Shown: positions 10,726-22,500 of the stretch, in pieces
Numbering within the stretch: position 1 is the stretch's first letter
Layout: every line of letters begins with the position of its first letter
NCBI GenBank assembly: GCA_905178155.1
Contig: CAJINV010000004.1
Location: 3,753,320-3,817,319, forward strand
Length of the DNA: 64,000 nucleotides
Reading direction: 5' to 3'
Source of the DNA: Amoebophrya sp. A120
Lineage: Eukaryota; Sar; Dinophyceae; Syndiniales; Amoebophryaceae
Notes under the pieces: model-generated
Told to the model about the DNA's origin: nothing
The model's database searches: none
Seen by the model: the letters and a program-made list of their open reading frames with translations, nothing else
Position numbers and translations under genes: made by a program

Positions 10726-11938
10726 ATCGTGTCCGGTCTACGAGCCAAACGCGCTGCCAGCTCCATGGACCAGCTCCGCGAGGCGGATGCCCGCCCCGCC
10801 AGAGAAAAGCGCCGACGCCTTGCAGCGGCGCCGACTTTCTTCCGGTGTGCTTGTGGGGCCCGCGCGCGACAGCCGGGCGGCCGCCCGCTGGGCGCGCGGG
10901 GGGGCGTGGCCCGGTCGCCTATGCGATGCGCGCCCGTGCAGCCCCAGGGCGATGAACGCCGGCGGCCGGACAAGCCCTGTACTTTCTCGGGCGCGAACGC
11001 TCCGTGTCCGTATTCACCCGGCGGACGCGGTTTTGTGTTGGTTGCAGTTCCGCCGGGCAGGACGCCTCGCCCGCGGGGGTCCGCCAGCGTGTTGGCCTGT
11101 GCGTGGGCGGCCCCTGCCGGACGGTTTTTCGCATGCAGTTGCTTGCCCCGCGGCATAGATTGGTGCCTTGTGTCAGACGGTTGTCGCATGTTGTTGATTA
11201 TTCAGTATTCTCATTCTTATGCCGACGTTGCGTTGTGTTGGCAGTGGATTCACCACTTGTGCGCAGCGCTCGCCGTGGACGATGGGCTCGCACGCTTGCC
11301 GAGCCCTCATCTTACATCGGAGTCGTATTTTGGGGCCTCCGGCTACGTTGTAATTCCGATAAAGAGCGAGTACCGGAGGCGAAACATTTTTTTTTGTACA
11401 TACATACGATACGCCGTTTTTTGATATCTGAGCGACAGGTGCATGAGTCGTTGTTTATTTTGTTGAGGTGAGCGTGAGTATCTATTCCCATTCTATATCC
11501 GTTCGTCCCAAACTTCGGTTCGTTTCTTTTGTAACGGCGTGTGCCTATTTTATTGAGAGTGTACATCTTCATCTATGTGGTTGCGTAATGATGAGCTGCT
11601 TTCGCGAATTCCGAAAATAGAGTGGAGGCAAAAAGGCGAGTGATATAAATCTTCTCGAAAAAAAGGCAACAGTTTCCTAGCTTCTCATGAAGACGAGTAG
11701 AATGAGCAAAAAGTTTAGGTGAAAAGGTTTGAAAAACGAACTCGAGGAATTCCTTGAGAGCAATCCGTTTGTAGTACTAGAAGACCGGTGGTGGTGAGAC
11801 GAAATCAAAAGAGTAAGTACCGTCCCTCCTGTTGCGTACATTCTTGTAGTTGTAATTGTCTCAACACTGGCACTCCAAAATAAACGCACTCCGCCAACAC
11901 GACAGTAAGAGCTTTCTTGTCACCTGTAGTCTGCCACG

Positions 11939-14900
11939 ATGAACAACTTCGCCCAACAACAGCCGTGGGTAACTCCAATCGATCTCGTGAACGCGGACGA
12001 CCTCTTCGCGAAATCGCCGAAAGTCGGGGACATTAACTTGTACCCCAACAGCGCTCCCACTACGCACGGTCGAAATTCGCCCGCTTTTCGGGGGCGGGGC
12101 TTGACGCCACTGCCCGGACGCGGCGATCCTGCACCGGGCATTGAGAACGGGAATGTGCAAGTAGAGGCCTCGTCGTCCAGCTACAATGCCGGCGGACGTT
12201 CCATGAGCCACGTCCCTCCGCCGCCTCTACCGAAACAAAGGGCTATTACTGGTTCGACCTTTGTGCCATCTGCGTTTCCAGGACCTTCGGTTCCGGGAGT
12301 GCCCCACGCTGGCGGAAAGGTATTTATTTTTCAGAAGCAGCTGTATATTTTTCCAAGTGGAAGAATGATGGATGGACCATTCAGTGAATGTAAACGTGCA
12401 TTAATCCCAGCATCACCAAAAGCATATTGCTACTTTCATTCAGGAGCACGAAACAAATGACGATAAAGAGGAAATTCATACTTTTCACGTAAAAAATAGA
12501 AATACAAATCGACCACCAGGCTGCCGCATCGGCATCGTCACAGGGTACTAATCCTCCGTCGTCGGCGGCTGCTTCCAGTGGGACTTCTATCGTCAAGAAT
12601 CCTTTCGAGACCTATGCCGCTGGCGGTATGGCGGCTGTGCTGGGACCGGTACGACGGAAGTCTTCAAAGCGGATAGATTGCCCACTCCAGGGCAATGTGG
12701 TTGCAGTGACTCGGACTGGCCCGTCCAGTCCTTCGTCGCCGACGTTTTCCGACAGCATATCCCCCATGGACACCAGCGTTGGAGTGGGCGCTCGACTGGC
12801 GGCGCCGCGTATTCGTGTGCCATCGCTTTTGAGCGTGAACGAACTGGGTCAGGGCGCGGACGACGGAGCGGCTCACGGAAGCAGCTCTCCAGTCTTGGAA
12901 TCCGTCGCACATGTATGTGTCAAGCATTTTTTGAGTTTTTTGAGATGAGTTTTCTATTTCTTGTTTTGCATTGGCATTCTGTAATATTGTAGTTCGAATA
13001 AATAGTCATCTTCTTTGTAGAAAAGAATGAATGCGCACACCAGAAGATAAAGTACCCTGATAGTACTGAAAAATCAAACTACAGAGCCTCGGTATGCCGC
13101 CCAGCAAATTACCAGGAGTGCGTTTCAGCAAGCCAGACAGTCCGATCTTAAGTGCCAACCTGCTGCATCCGCAGGACACGACGCAGCTGTTGCGAAGGCA
13201 GGAGGGAGACCGTGGTGACGACGGGACGATGCACGACGATGAAATCCTTCCGTTCCACGATTTCAAAGACAAGTTGTTCAACGAAGGTAATGTTCCCCGG
13301 GAGTATTTCGAGCCCCTCTTCGCTGACACAATTCTGCGACACCCGAGCCTGGAGGAGGTGTCCACTATAATGCAGAAACACTGTATAAAAGATATTTTTT
13401 TAAAGTTTCAGTTAATGAACCTCTACCGTAGTCAGCCCGACGTGGACTTGCCCTACAGCGAAGCCCACACTTTTGTTTTTCTACTGGTTTCCATACGAAG
13501 TCACGCATGCATAGAAGCACAAAGGATGAGCTCCTTGGCATCGAAGGCGAGTATGGCAGTTGTCATTTTTCTATCGCTCATACCAAAAACTTCTTCAGAT
13601 TTGTACCCGCGGAGCGCCGGGGGATTTCTCTCGTTTCGCGACTTCGAGCTGTATCTGAAGACAATGTTCCCGAAGCAGCATTTGCGTCCGGGTAAAATGG
13701 AAAAGCAGATTAACCTTTTTTGGCAGAAGAAGAATCTGCACGACTCGGCAGCGGTTATCAAGAATGTCGGAGAGCAGATTTTAAGCCACAACGAGAAGAA
13801 ACTAAATGGAGTGATTGTCGCAGAAGCAGAGGGACGGAAGGCGATTCTTGGCGACGCGCAAGCCAAGCACGGCGTTCTTCTACAGTCGCAGGCCGAGGCG
13901 ACGTTGCACCTCGAAAACCACGCCACGACACAGCGTCACGGCATCGTGAATCACATCAATGCGCAAACCCAGGGGCTGACGACGCACATCAACGCGCAAA
14001 CCCAGGGGCTGACGAACCACATGTCTACGCAATCTCAAGGCATCAAGGATCACATCCAGGGTCACATCGACACCCAGAACGTGGGGATGATGACAGCGAT
14101 CACGGCGCAGAACCAAGAACTGTACAACCACTCCCGCGATTTAAACACGCAGCAGATGGACCTCGTTAAGGAGGAAAACCTGAAGCAAACCGAGCAGATC
14201 GAGGGGTTCACAACGGCGCAAACAGAGCAGATTCAGGAATTCATCAAAGAGCAGCTCCGGAAGCAACAGGAAGCAGACAAAACCCGGCAGGAGGCGGCGG
14301 ACAAGAGGTTTCTGCAGGAGGTCACAACCACAATCGAAACGACCGGCAAGAAGTCGGTAGCCGCAATTTCCACCCTGCAGAAGAGCGTGGATACCATGAA
14401 AAACCAGTCGGAAAACTACCAGAAGGAGCGCTTGCAGTTCATGAAAAAGACCGGTCCCGGTGCGATCGGCGCCACACCGTACGGTGCTGGTGGAACAGGT
14501 GTGCCGCGCAGCTCGAACAACAAGCCTGATGCACTGAAGGGTGCTAGTACAACGCGTCCGGTTGGGCCAGGCTTGCAGCCGCCACCAGGTAATTACGGAG
14601 TTTAGTATAATCCTTGTTTTTGAGTAATGATGTGTAAAGCCACGTGTACACGTTCTCGTTCATAAAGTTTAAAAAAATTATCAAAACAGGGCGGCAGATG
14701 GCGTCTCTGAATCCAACCGCCCACCAACCGTTGGTCGCGCCCCAGCAGCAGTACATTCCTGACGGGTTTTCTTCGAATACTAGCAGCGCCTTCATCTTGA
14801 CCCGCCCAAGCTTGAAGCAGAGAATCATGCAGGTGCGAAATCCGGGCCATGGTTCTGCGGAACAGCAAACGGTGGAATATTACGGGTCGCTGGGCGAAGC

Positions 14901-14976
14901 CGGAGCTGGCAACGCTGCTTTGCAGCACGGAGAGGGCGTTCCAGGTCATCACCGGACTTTTCAGGGAAGAAGTTGA
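11939..14976 (+). CDS. Coiled-coil protein with Gln/His-rich repeats, 4 exons
   Basis: Exons 11939-12319, 12520-12912, 13085-14588 and 14690-14976 give 854 residues. All three introns have GT and AG ends and keep frame; the acceptor at 12519 is chosen because it restores phase 0 and is the least certain. Residues 1-260 are Pro/Ser-rich and probably disordered. Residues about 545-600 contain an ~11-residue repeat (HINAQTQGLTT, then HINAQTQGLTN, then degenerate copies), followed by a Gln/Glu/Lys-rich helix to about residue 740 that should form a coiled coil. The Pro/Gln-rich tail is disordered. A cytoskeletal or scaffold role is plausible but unproven. The hydrophobic stretch encoded at 13465-13580 is unusual for this protein and may be an unremoved intron. 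No introner element is present. Confidence 0.7.
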
Positions 14977-17030
14977 TTCATTGGAATCTGTAGTTGTCAC
15001 TTGTTGCGAGGAAGATATCAGTCAACAGGAGGATCGAGCCGAGTTTGCGTTTCTTGACGGGGAGCATGACGTGTCAAGCTCAAGTACTTATCAAAATACA
15101 GTAAAATAAGGTGCGCCACCAGACGAGGAGAAATATAATCGAAGCATGCCAATATCAATAAAAAGCTCTTCTCACGGTCGCCTCAGTCCCACTTAATTTT
15201 ACGCACCATCAAGTTTTGCAGATGGAGATTTTTTAGTTTACAGATACAAGAATCCTGATGAATTTGTTGCGGCTTTCGCCTGCCGCCACAACCAAGCAGT
15301 CAACAATGTACAGTTGTGAATTTGTACGATTTTGATTTTCTTTATTTTGGCCGCTATTGATATCCATGTGCATGTCCTCAGGCGTGGAGGCTGACCCGCG
15401 GCTCGATGCAGAGCACTTTGATTTTGATTAATTTTTGTCGAGTTTTTTTACAATGAGTGTAAATGTATGATCCTCGTCGTGTCGAAGGATGGTGAGCAAT
15501 GATTAAAACACTGCAGAAAAAAGAAAAACATGCGTGATAATGAAATCAACCCTTCAGTCAGCTTCACAAAAAATTTTGCAAAAAACATCGACCGGCCAGG
15601 GAACTTTCTTTGTCTCTTTTCAAGAAGTAAAAAGAACTAAAAACTCGACTCTCAGTCAACATAACCCCCAAGCCTCTACGAGAGTGGCCGCGAGCTGAAC
15701 CCCGAATCGCCAAGCAATGGCAGGGTCCCGGACCCGAGTTCTGCTTCGTTCATCCAACTAATCGCACTTCTATAGCTACACTTCTAGGTGGAAGGTCAAG
15801 GTAGAATTAAAACGAAACAATTTTGAACTTCGTGTTTCGTCGTAGAGCTTTCGTTTGCCAAGAAACCCATCGGTATCTGAATCTCAAGGTCATCGTCTTC
15901 TGCAACAAAAGTAGAAGAGTTCCACACGCATTGTCATTTTCACTTCTTGATGCTACAGTCACCATTCCGATACATACTTTTAGTTCTCAGTGTGTTTCTA
16001 GCGCCAATTTGTCGTGGTCGTTGCATCCGTGTGGCCAAATCCACATGTTAAGTGCGGACTTTTTGTCTCCTTAATAGTCTTTGCCATTTGATGCATTGTG
16101 ATTTCTGCCCCAATCGTTGAACAACTCTAAGTCGTCAAGAGGCCTTCTTCACGTCGAGCAAATCTATTAAGCCGTAACGTCAAGCGAAAGTAGAAACACT
16201 AAAAGAAGCAAATTGGTATCCTCATCAAATTGGCTTTTTTCCCTATCGTCATGAGCCCGAATAGAAATAAATTCAAACTCCGTCGTGACTCAGCCAGGAT
16301 CAGTATCATCGTTGCTATCGTCAGCTAGACATGCAAACTTGCGATTGAACGAAGTGCATTGCTTAGAACGTCTCGTAAATGTATGCAGGCCTTTCAGATC
16401 GTGTCCGTACAAGGCAAACAGAAACCTCAGATTTTTTCGATCTTCATTTTTTGGCTTTTTTCTTGCCTTCTGCGATCGCATTTTTCTACTGAATTCGTAT
16501 TCGTTCACATTGGATTGAATAGATGGAGTCTCTGGTTTCAGTGTCTGTGAATCATGCGCAAAATCGTATCTTTCTTTGAATCGAACAAGACAGCAGGTAC
16601 GCGCAATCTTGCCATGTTTTTTTTGGGGGAGGGAAATGTAGAGCAACAGGAATAAAAGTCAAAGCTTTTATTGTGTTTCCGTCGGATTTATTCGTTTGGC
16701 ACGCTTTTCAAAGAAGGTGCTTTTCTTGCTTGTAGTAATTTACTTCAGTATGAGTAATTAATTTCTACTGTCTGTGTAGTCTGTCAGAGTAGTAGATATT
16801 GTTGTTCTAGATGCTTATTTCCTGAATTAAGAAATCCATGAACAAAATGTATTCCTCCATCCTCCACGTCCACTGAGTTCATCTTCGTTTTTGCTTGCTG
16901 AGACCGTCGGACGGCACGCGGAACAGACGCAAGGGCCAGCGGGCACAGTAGAAGGTTGTAGGGAGATGTTTTATTTCCGATTTGCTTCTCTTTTTGCATC
17001 CTCCTGTTCGTTGTTACTCTGCACGCCCCT
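14977..17030. other. 2-kb intergenic stretch
   Basis: I see no supported exon, RNA gene or repeat. Base composition is moderately AT-rich. Open frames are short and lack domain-like sequence. Confidence 0.5.
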
Positions 17031-20000
17031 ACCGGCGCGGGGCAGAATGGTGTGCCACCGATCGGTGGTGACCCTCATGCCCCGCACAGGCTTACTTATC
17101 CGGTGTGCCGCTGATCGGCGGTGACCTGCTTCTGGCTTTCAGCGCGCGCTTTTTCGCGCAGCGCGAATTTGGCGGGGCAGAATGGTGTGCCACCGATCGG
17201 TGGTGACCCTCATGCCCCGCACAGGCTTACTTATCCGGTGTGCCGCCGATCGGCGGTGACCTGCTTCTGGCTTTCAGTGCGCGCTTTTTCGCGCAGCGCA
17301 ACTCCGGTGTGGCAGAGTGGTGTGCCACCGATCGGTGGTGACCCTCATGCCCCGCACAGGCTTACTTATCCGGTGTGCCGCCGATCGGCGGTGACCTGCT
17401 TCTGGCTTTCAGTGCGCGCTTTTTCGCGCAGCGCAACTCCGGTGTGGCAGAGTGGTGTGCCACCGATCGGTGGTGACCCTCATGCCCCGCACAGGCTTAC
17501 TTATCCGGTGTGCCGCCGATCGGCGGTGACCTGCTTCTGGCTTTCAGTGCGCGCTTTTTCGCGCAGCGCAACTCCGGTGTGGCAGAGTGGTGTGCCACCG
17601 ATCGGTGGTGACCCTCATGCCCCGCACAGGCTTACTTATCCGGTGTGCCGCCGATCGGCGGTGACCTGCTTCTGGCTTTCAGTGCGCGCTTTTTCGCGCA
17701 GCGCAACTCCGGTGTGGCAGAGTGGTGTGCCACCGATCGGTGGTGACCCTCATGCCCCGCACAGGCTTACTTATCCGGTGTGCCGCCGATCGGCGGTGAC
17801 CTGCTTCTGGCTTTCAGTGCGCGCTTTTTCGCGCAGCGCAACTCCGGTGTGGCAGAGTGGTGTGCCACCGATCGGTGGTGACCCTCATGCCCCGCACAGG
17901 CTTACTTATCCGGTGTGCCGCCGATCGGCGGTGACCTGCTTCTGGCTTTCAGTGCGCGCTTTTTCGCGCAGCGCAACTCCGGTGTGGCAGAGTGGTGTGC
18001 CACCGATCGGTGGTGACCCTCATGCCCCGCACAGGCTTACTTATCCGGTGTGCCGCCGATCGGCGGTGACCTGCTTCTGGCTTTCAGTGCGCGCTTTTTC
18101 GCGCAGCGCAACTCCGGTGTGGCAGAGTGGTGTGCCACCGATCGGTGGTGACCCTCATGCCCCGCACAGGCTTACTTATCCGGTGTGCCGCCGATCGGCG
18201 GTGACCTGCTTCTGGCTTTCAGTGCGCGCTTTTTCGCGCAGCGCAACTCCGGTGTGGCAGAGTGGTGTGCCACCGATCGGTGGTGACCCTCATGCCCCGC
18301 ACAGGCTTACTTATCCGGTGTGCCGCCGATCGGCGGTGACCTGCTTCTGGCTTTCAGTGCGCGCTTTTTCGCGCAGCGCAACTCCGGTGTGGCAGAGTGG
18401 TGTGCCACCGATCGGTGGTGACCCTCATGCCCCGCACAGGCTTACTTATCCGGTGTGCCGCCGATCGGCGGTGACCTGCTTCTGGCTTTCAGTGCGCGCT
18501 TTTTCGCGCAGCGCAACTCCGGTGTGGCAGAGTGGTGTGCCACCGATCGGTGGTGACCCTCATGCCCCGCACAGGCTTACTTATCCGGTGTGCCGCCGAT
18601 CGGCGGTGACCTGCTTCTGGCTTTCAGTGCGCGCTTTTTCGCGCAGCGCAACTCCGGTGTGGCAGAGTGGTGTGCCACCGATCGGTGGTGACCCTCATGC
18701 CCCGCACAGGCTTACTTATCCGGTGTGCCGCCGATCGGCGGTGACCTGCTTCTGGCTTTCAGTGCGCGCTTTTTCGCGCAGCGCAACTCCGGTGTGGCAG
18801 AGTGGTGTGCCACCGATCGGTGGTGACCCTCATGCCCCGCACAGGCTTACTTATCCGGTGTGCCGCCGATCGGCGGTGACCTGCTTCTGGCTTTCAGTGC
18901 GCGCTTTTTCGCGCAGCGCAACTCCGGTGTGGCAGAGTGGTGTGCCACCGATCGGTGGTGACCCTCATGCCCCGCACAGGCTTACTTATCCGGTGTGCCG
19001 CCGATCGGCGGTGACCTGCTTCTGGCTTTCAGTGCGCGCTTTTTCGCGCAGCGCAACTCCGGTGTGGCAGAGTGGTGTGCCACCGATCGGTGGTGACCCT
19101 CATGCCCCGCACAGGCTTACTTATCCGGTGTGCCGCCGATCGGCGGTGACCTGCTTCTGGCTTTCAGTGCGCGCTTTTTCGCGCAGCGCAACTCCGGTGT
19201 GGCAGAGTGGTGTGCCACCGATCGGTGGTGACCCTCATGCCCCGCACAGGCTTACTTATCCGGTGTGCCGCCGATCGGCGGTGACCTGCTTCTGGCTTTC
19301 AGTGCGCGCTTTTTCGCGCAGCGCAACTCCGGTGTGGCAGAGTGGTGTGCCACCGATCGGTGGTGACCCTCATGCCCCGCACAGGCTTACTTATCCGGTG
19401 TGCCGCCGATCGGCGGTGACCTGCTTCTGGCTTTCAGTGCGCGCTTTTTCGCGCAGCGCAACTCCGGTGTGGCAGAGTGGTGTGCCACCGATCGGTGGTG
19501 ACCCTCATGCCCCGCACAGGCTTACTTATCCGGTGTGCCGCCGATCGGCGGTGACCTGCTTCTGGCTTTCAGTGCGCGCTTTTTCGCGCAGCGCAACTCC
19601 GGTGTGGCAGAGTGGTGTGCCACCGATCGGTGGTGACCCTCATGCCCCGCACAGGCTTACTTATCCGGTGTGCCGCCGATCGGCGGTGACCTGCTTCTGG
19701 CTTTCAGTGCGCGCTTTTTCGCGCAGCGCAACTCCGGTGTGGCAGAGTGGTGTGCCACCGATCGGTGGTGACCCTCATGCCCCGCACAGGCTTACTTATC
19801 CGGTGTGCCGCCGATCGGCGGTGACCTTCTTCTGGCTTTCAGTGCGCGCTTTTTCTCGCAGCGCAAATTCAACGGGGCAGAGTGGTGTGCCACCGATCGG
19901 TGGTGACCCTCATGCCCCGCACAGGCTTACTTATCCGGTGTGCCGCCGATCGGCGGTGACCTTCTTCTGGCTTTCAGTGCGCGATTTTTCGCGCAGCGCA

Positions 20001-20050
20001 AATTTGGCGGGGCAGAGTGGTGTGCCACCGATCGGTGGCGACCCTCTTGC
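17031..20050 (+). repeat. 135-bp tandem satellite, about 22 copies
   Basis: The period is exactly 135 bp. Nineteen consecutive units carry ACTCCGGTGT at 17301, 17436 and every 135 bp to 19731; as read they appear identical. The first unit and the last two differ in the spacer: AATTTGGCGGGGCAG or AAATTCAACGGGGCAG replaces AACTCCGGTGTGGCAG. Each unit holds two near-palindromes, CCACCGATCGGTGG and CCGCCGATCGGCGG, about 50 bp apart, plus the GC-rich block GCGCGCTTTTTCGCGC. Because 135 is divisible by three, one frame stays open through the whole array, but the translation lacks known domains and I do not call it a gene. Confidence 0.95.
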
Positions 20051-20261
20051 CCCGCCCCGTCTTTTCGGGCGCGCCATCGCAAGTGAGTGGGTTTTGCGAC
20101 TCGGAATGGAAACACCGGAACGACGGCAGCCGGCTGATGGATCTAAGCGTTTTCAGTGCGGGTGTTGGACGCGCAGCAGCACCGTTGGGATGTTGGGTAC
20201 TTCGTTGCTTTGTGTTATTGACCTTGATTGTTGCCGTTGCGATGGTAGGGGGAATTCAATG

Positions 20262-22500
20262 AGAAAGACAAGGAAGTACCCGCAAAACAACATATCGATT
20301 GGTCAGGATTTTTACGACACATTCCTGGAGGACGAGATGTGGGGCCACCATCGTGTCCGTACACCACTACTGAGGATAAACTTGGGCCGGACGGCGCATC
20401 TTCGTCAGTTCATTGCGGTTGTTGCGGGTGCTGATTGTTTTTCTGATCACTGGCATGAATAGAGAATGATATCCTGTTTGATCTCATCGTATGAATTTAC
20501 CAACATCAAGTACGTAGTAGACCAAGAGAATATATCGTCGTGTAGAATGGACACTACTCTGACAACAAAACATCGATTCAGGATTTGAAATAGTGGAAGA
20601 AGGAGATATTGCGGTTTACCGAACCCTCTCGCCTCCACAAACAAAACGGGCAACCCAATCTCGATGCCCCGGAGGCCGAACCGTCGCGCAATGCAGCATC
20701 GCCGGTGCTTTCTGTTTTAAAGATCGAGATTTTATTCTAGTTTGCAGAAATGATATCATATCCATGACCTTGTACCACGAAGTCAACACGATCAGCATGT
20801 CCAACTAGAGCGTGAACTACCTCCAACCCAACATATCGATTCAGGATTTGTACCGCCAGTGGGGCTGACGCTAAGGACAAGAGACCCACCCGGCGCCCCT
20901 TCATTGTTGGTCCCCCCGCAATCCTGTTGAAGAAGCCGATTCGAAGACGCCAGTTGCCTCCTCTCCGAGTCGTCGGCACTACAGGCGTTTTTCGTAGACC
21001 CTTTTCTCTACGCTGGTGTGATGTGTTGCAGGCTTGGATGAGAGCGGAGACTACCTTGTCAACAAAAACTTGATACAGGATTTGTACCAGGACCAGAACG
21101 GCGAGATGTTGCCCGATGTCGAACCCGGAAACCCTTGCCGAGAAGTGCGGATGACATCATCTACCGATCGACACCGGTGCTCTTTATCGTTGTTTTTTTT
21201 TTCGGGATATGGAAAAAATTAAGATATGCATGCGAGTTGTGTAGAACCATAGAGATTAGAACGCATGCTACCTGCAAAACAACACATCTATTCAGGATTG
21301 GCACCTCCAGACGGGACAGCCAAATCGCTGCTGAACCTGATTATCACCAAAAGCGTTAAGCCACCCGGCGAGAAACATCCTCCACGGTGTCAAGCTGCAT
21401 GGCCTGCGAAATATTCGGGCCGCGGTACTTTTGGTCTATTTTCAGTACTATCGTTCTTTTTCATGCAGGAGCAGCAGCGCATGCGCAGTAGCCGACGAGA
21501 GCATGTACTACCTGCAACTCAACACATCTATTCAGGATTTGTACCAGCCAAACAAGCAGAGCCTCCCGATTTTGTCCAACAAACAGAAATAAATACGAAC
21601 CAAGAAGCCGTGCATTCCGCATCTGATTCGGCGGTACTAGCCATTTTTTTTCCATGCAGAATCTAGTTTTGACAACCTGCAACCACATGTCTCAATCTGC
21701 TGCTCCATTTAGAATCAGAGCTACCTGCCAATCAAAATATCGATTCAGGATTTGAACCTGCCGGATTCGCGGACATATCAAGAAGCTCTGCGCGATTTGT
21801 CCTGCTTTCGAACAAGATCAAGTCCGGACCAGGTCTCCGCGACGCGGGGTTTGAGAGCTGTCCAACCAAGAACGGTGTTGTTTATCTTTTTTCCAGTATT
21901 CAGCATCATGGAAGTCGTTTGTCATGGATGAAAAGCATGAAAAGTCGCATATCCCAGTGCTGCTTCGCTTAGAACGGCCACTACGTGTTGTTCGACACAT
22001 CGATTCAGGTTTTGCACCAGCGGAATCCACAGTTCACACTGCCCCCGTTGCTCCTTCTCGCTCATGATCCCTCCGGCCGGTTGGTTTGAATTCGAGGCCA
22101 TTTTCACGACCGAAAAACAGCGATACCATACAGGAGGTGCTTTTTGTTGCCTTTTGCTCGTCTATCTCTCTTGTACTTACATCATCGTTTTTTCGAGCTT
22201 GCGTGATCAATACAAACTGCTTACATGTACCCGAAAACAAATTGTCAGGGACGGCTGCTGAAACTGCCGGCGGGTCCTTGTACGGGGAAGTTAGCGAAAT
22301 GGCCGGCTTCACCGAGGTACTCTGCTTTGTTTTCTTCATGACAACATGGTGCTATCTTCGTAGTCCGATGTTTGTATCATCTCAATGTTCATGATAAGAG
22401 CAAAAACTACTGGCAAAACAAAACACCTATCCAGGATTTGTACTCGAGGAACCCCCTGCGGACTCGCTTCTTGCATCCAGTATGGTACAGTTTATCGCCG
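20262..22500 (+). pseudogene. Array of ~9 degenerate exon-like units encoding a Ser-Ile-Gln-Asp-Leu-Tyr motif
   Basis: The DNA word ATCGATTCAGGATTT or a close variant recurs near 20291, 20571, 20832, 21070, 21283, 21523, 21739, 21998 and 22424, mostly 210-280 bp apart. Translated in the locally open frame, units read like NGHYSDNKTSIQDL, YLQPNISIQDLYRQ, YLVNKNLIQDLYQD, YLQLNTSIQDLYQP and YWQNKTPIQDLYSR. Several are preceded by a pyrimidine-rich stretch and AG just before the Asn/Asp codon, like a 3' splice site. Units differ in phase and several end in early stops. This could be a tandem cassette-exon gene, a decayed repeat-protein gene or a transposon-derived array. No complete gene model can be assembled. 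Confidence 0.5.

Larger units (their letters stand above)
7814..11938. other. 4.1-kb gene-poor stretch
   Basis: No convincing gene on either strand. Very GC-rich blocks at about 8990-9370 and 10760-11160 generate long open frames with low-complexity Arg/Ala/Pro/Gly translations, typical of composition artefacts. Two decayed A elements lie at 10101-10368 and 10443-10725. The last 500 bp before 11939 is AT-rich and may hold the promoter of the next gene, but I see no defined motif. Confidence 0.5.

Noticed and set aside
10507-11424. 305-codon plus-strand and 197-codon minus-strand open frames
   Set aside because: They overlap each other and a decayed introner element, and consist of GC-driven Arg/Pro/Gly sequence.
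17031-20050. CRISPR-like array
   Set aside because: There are no unique spacers: the entire 135-bp unit repeats, and the setting is eukaryotic with no cas genes.
17121-20462. A 1,113-codon open frame across the satellite and into the exon-like array
   Set aside because: The 135-bp period keeps any stop-free frame open, the translation has no recognisable fold, and nucleotide palindromes rather than codon-level variation dominate the unit.
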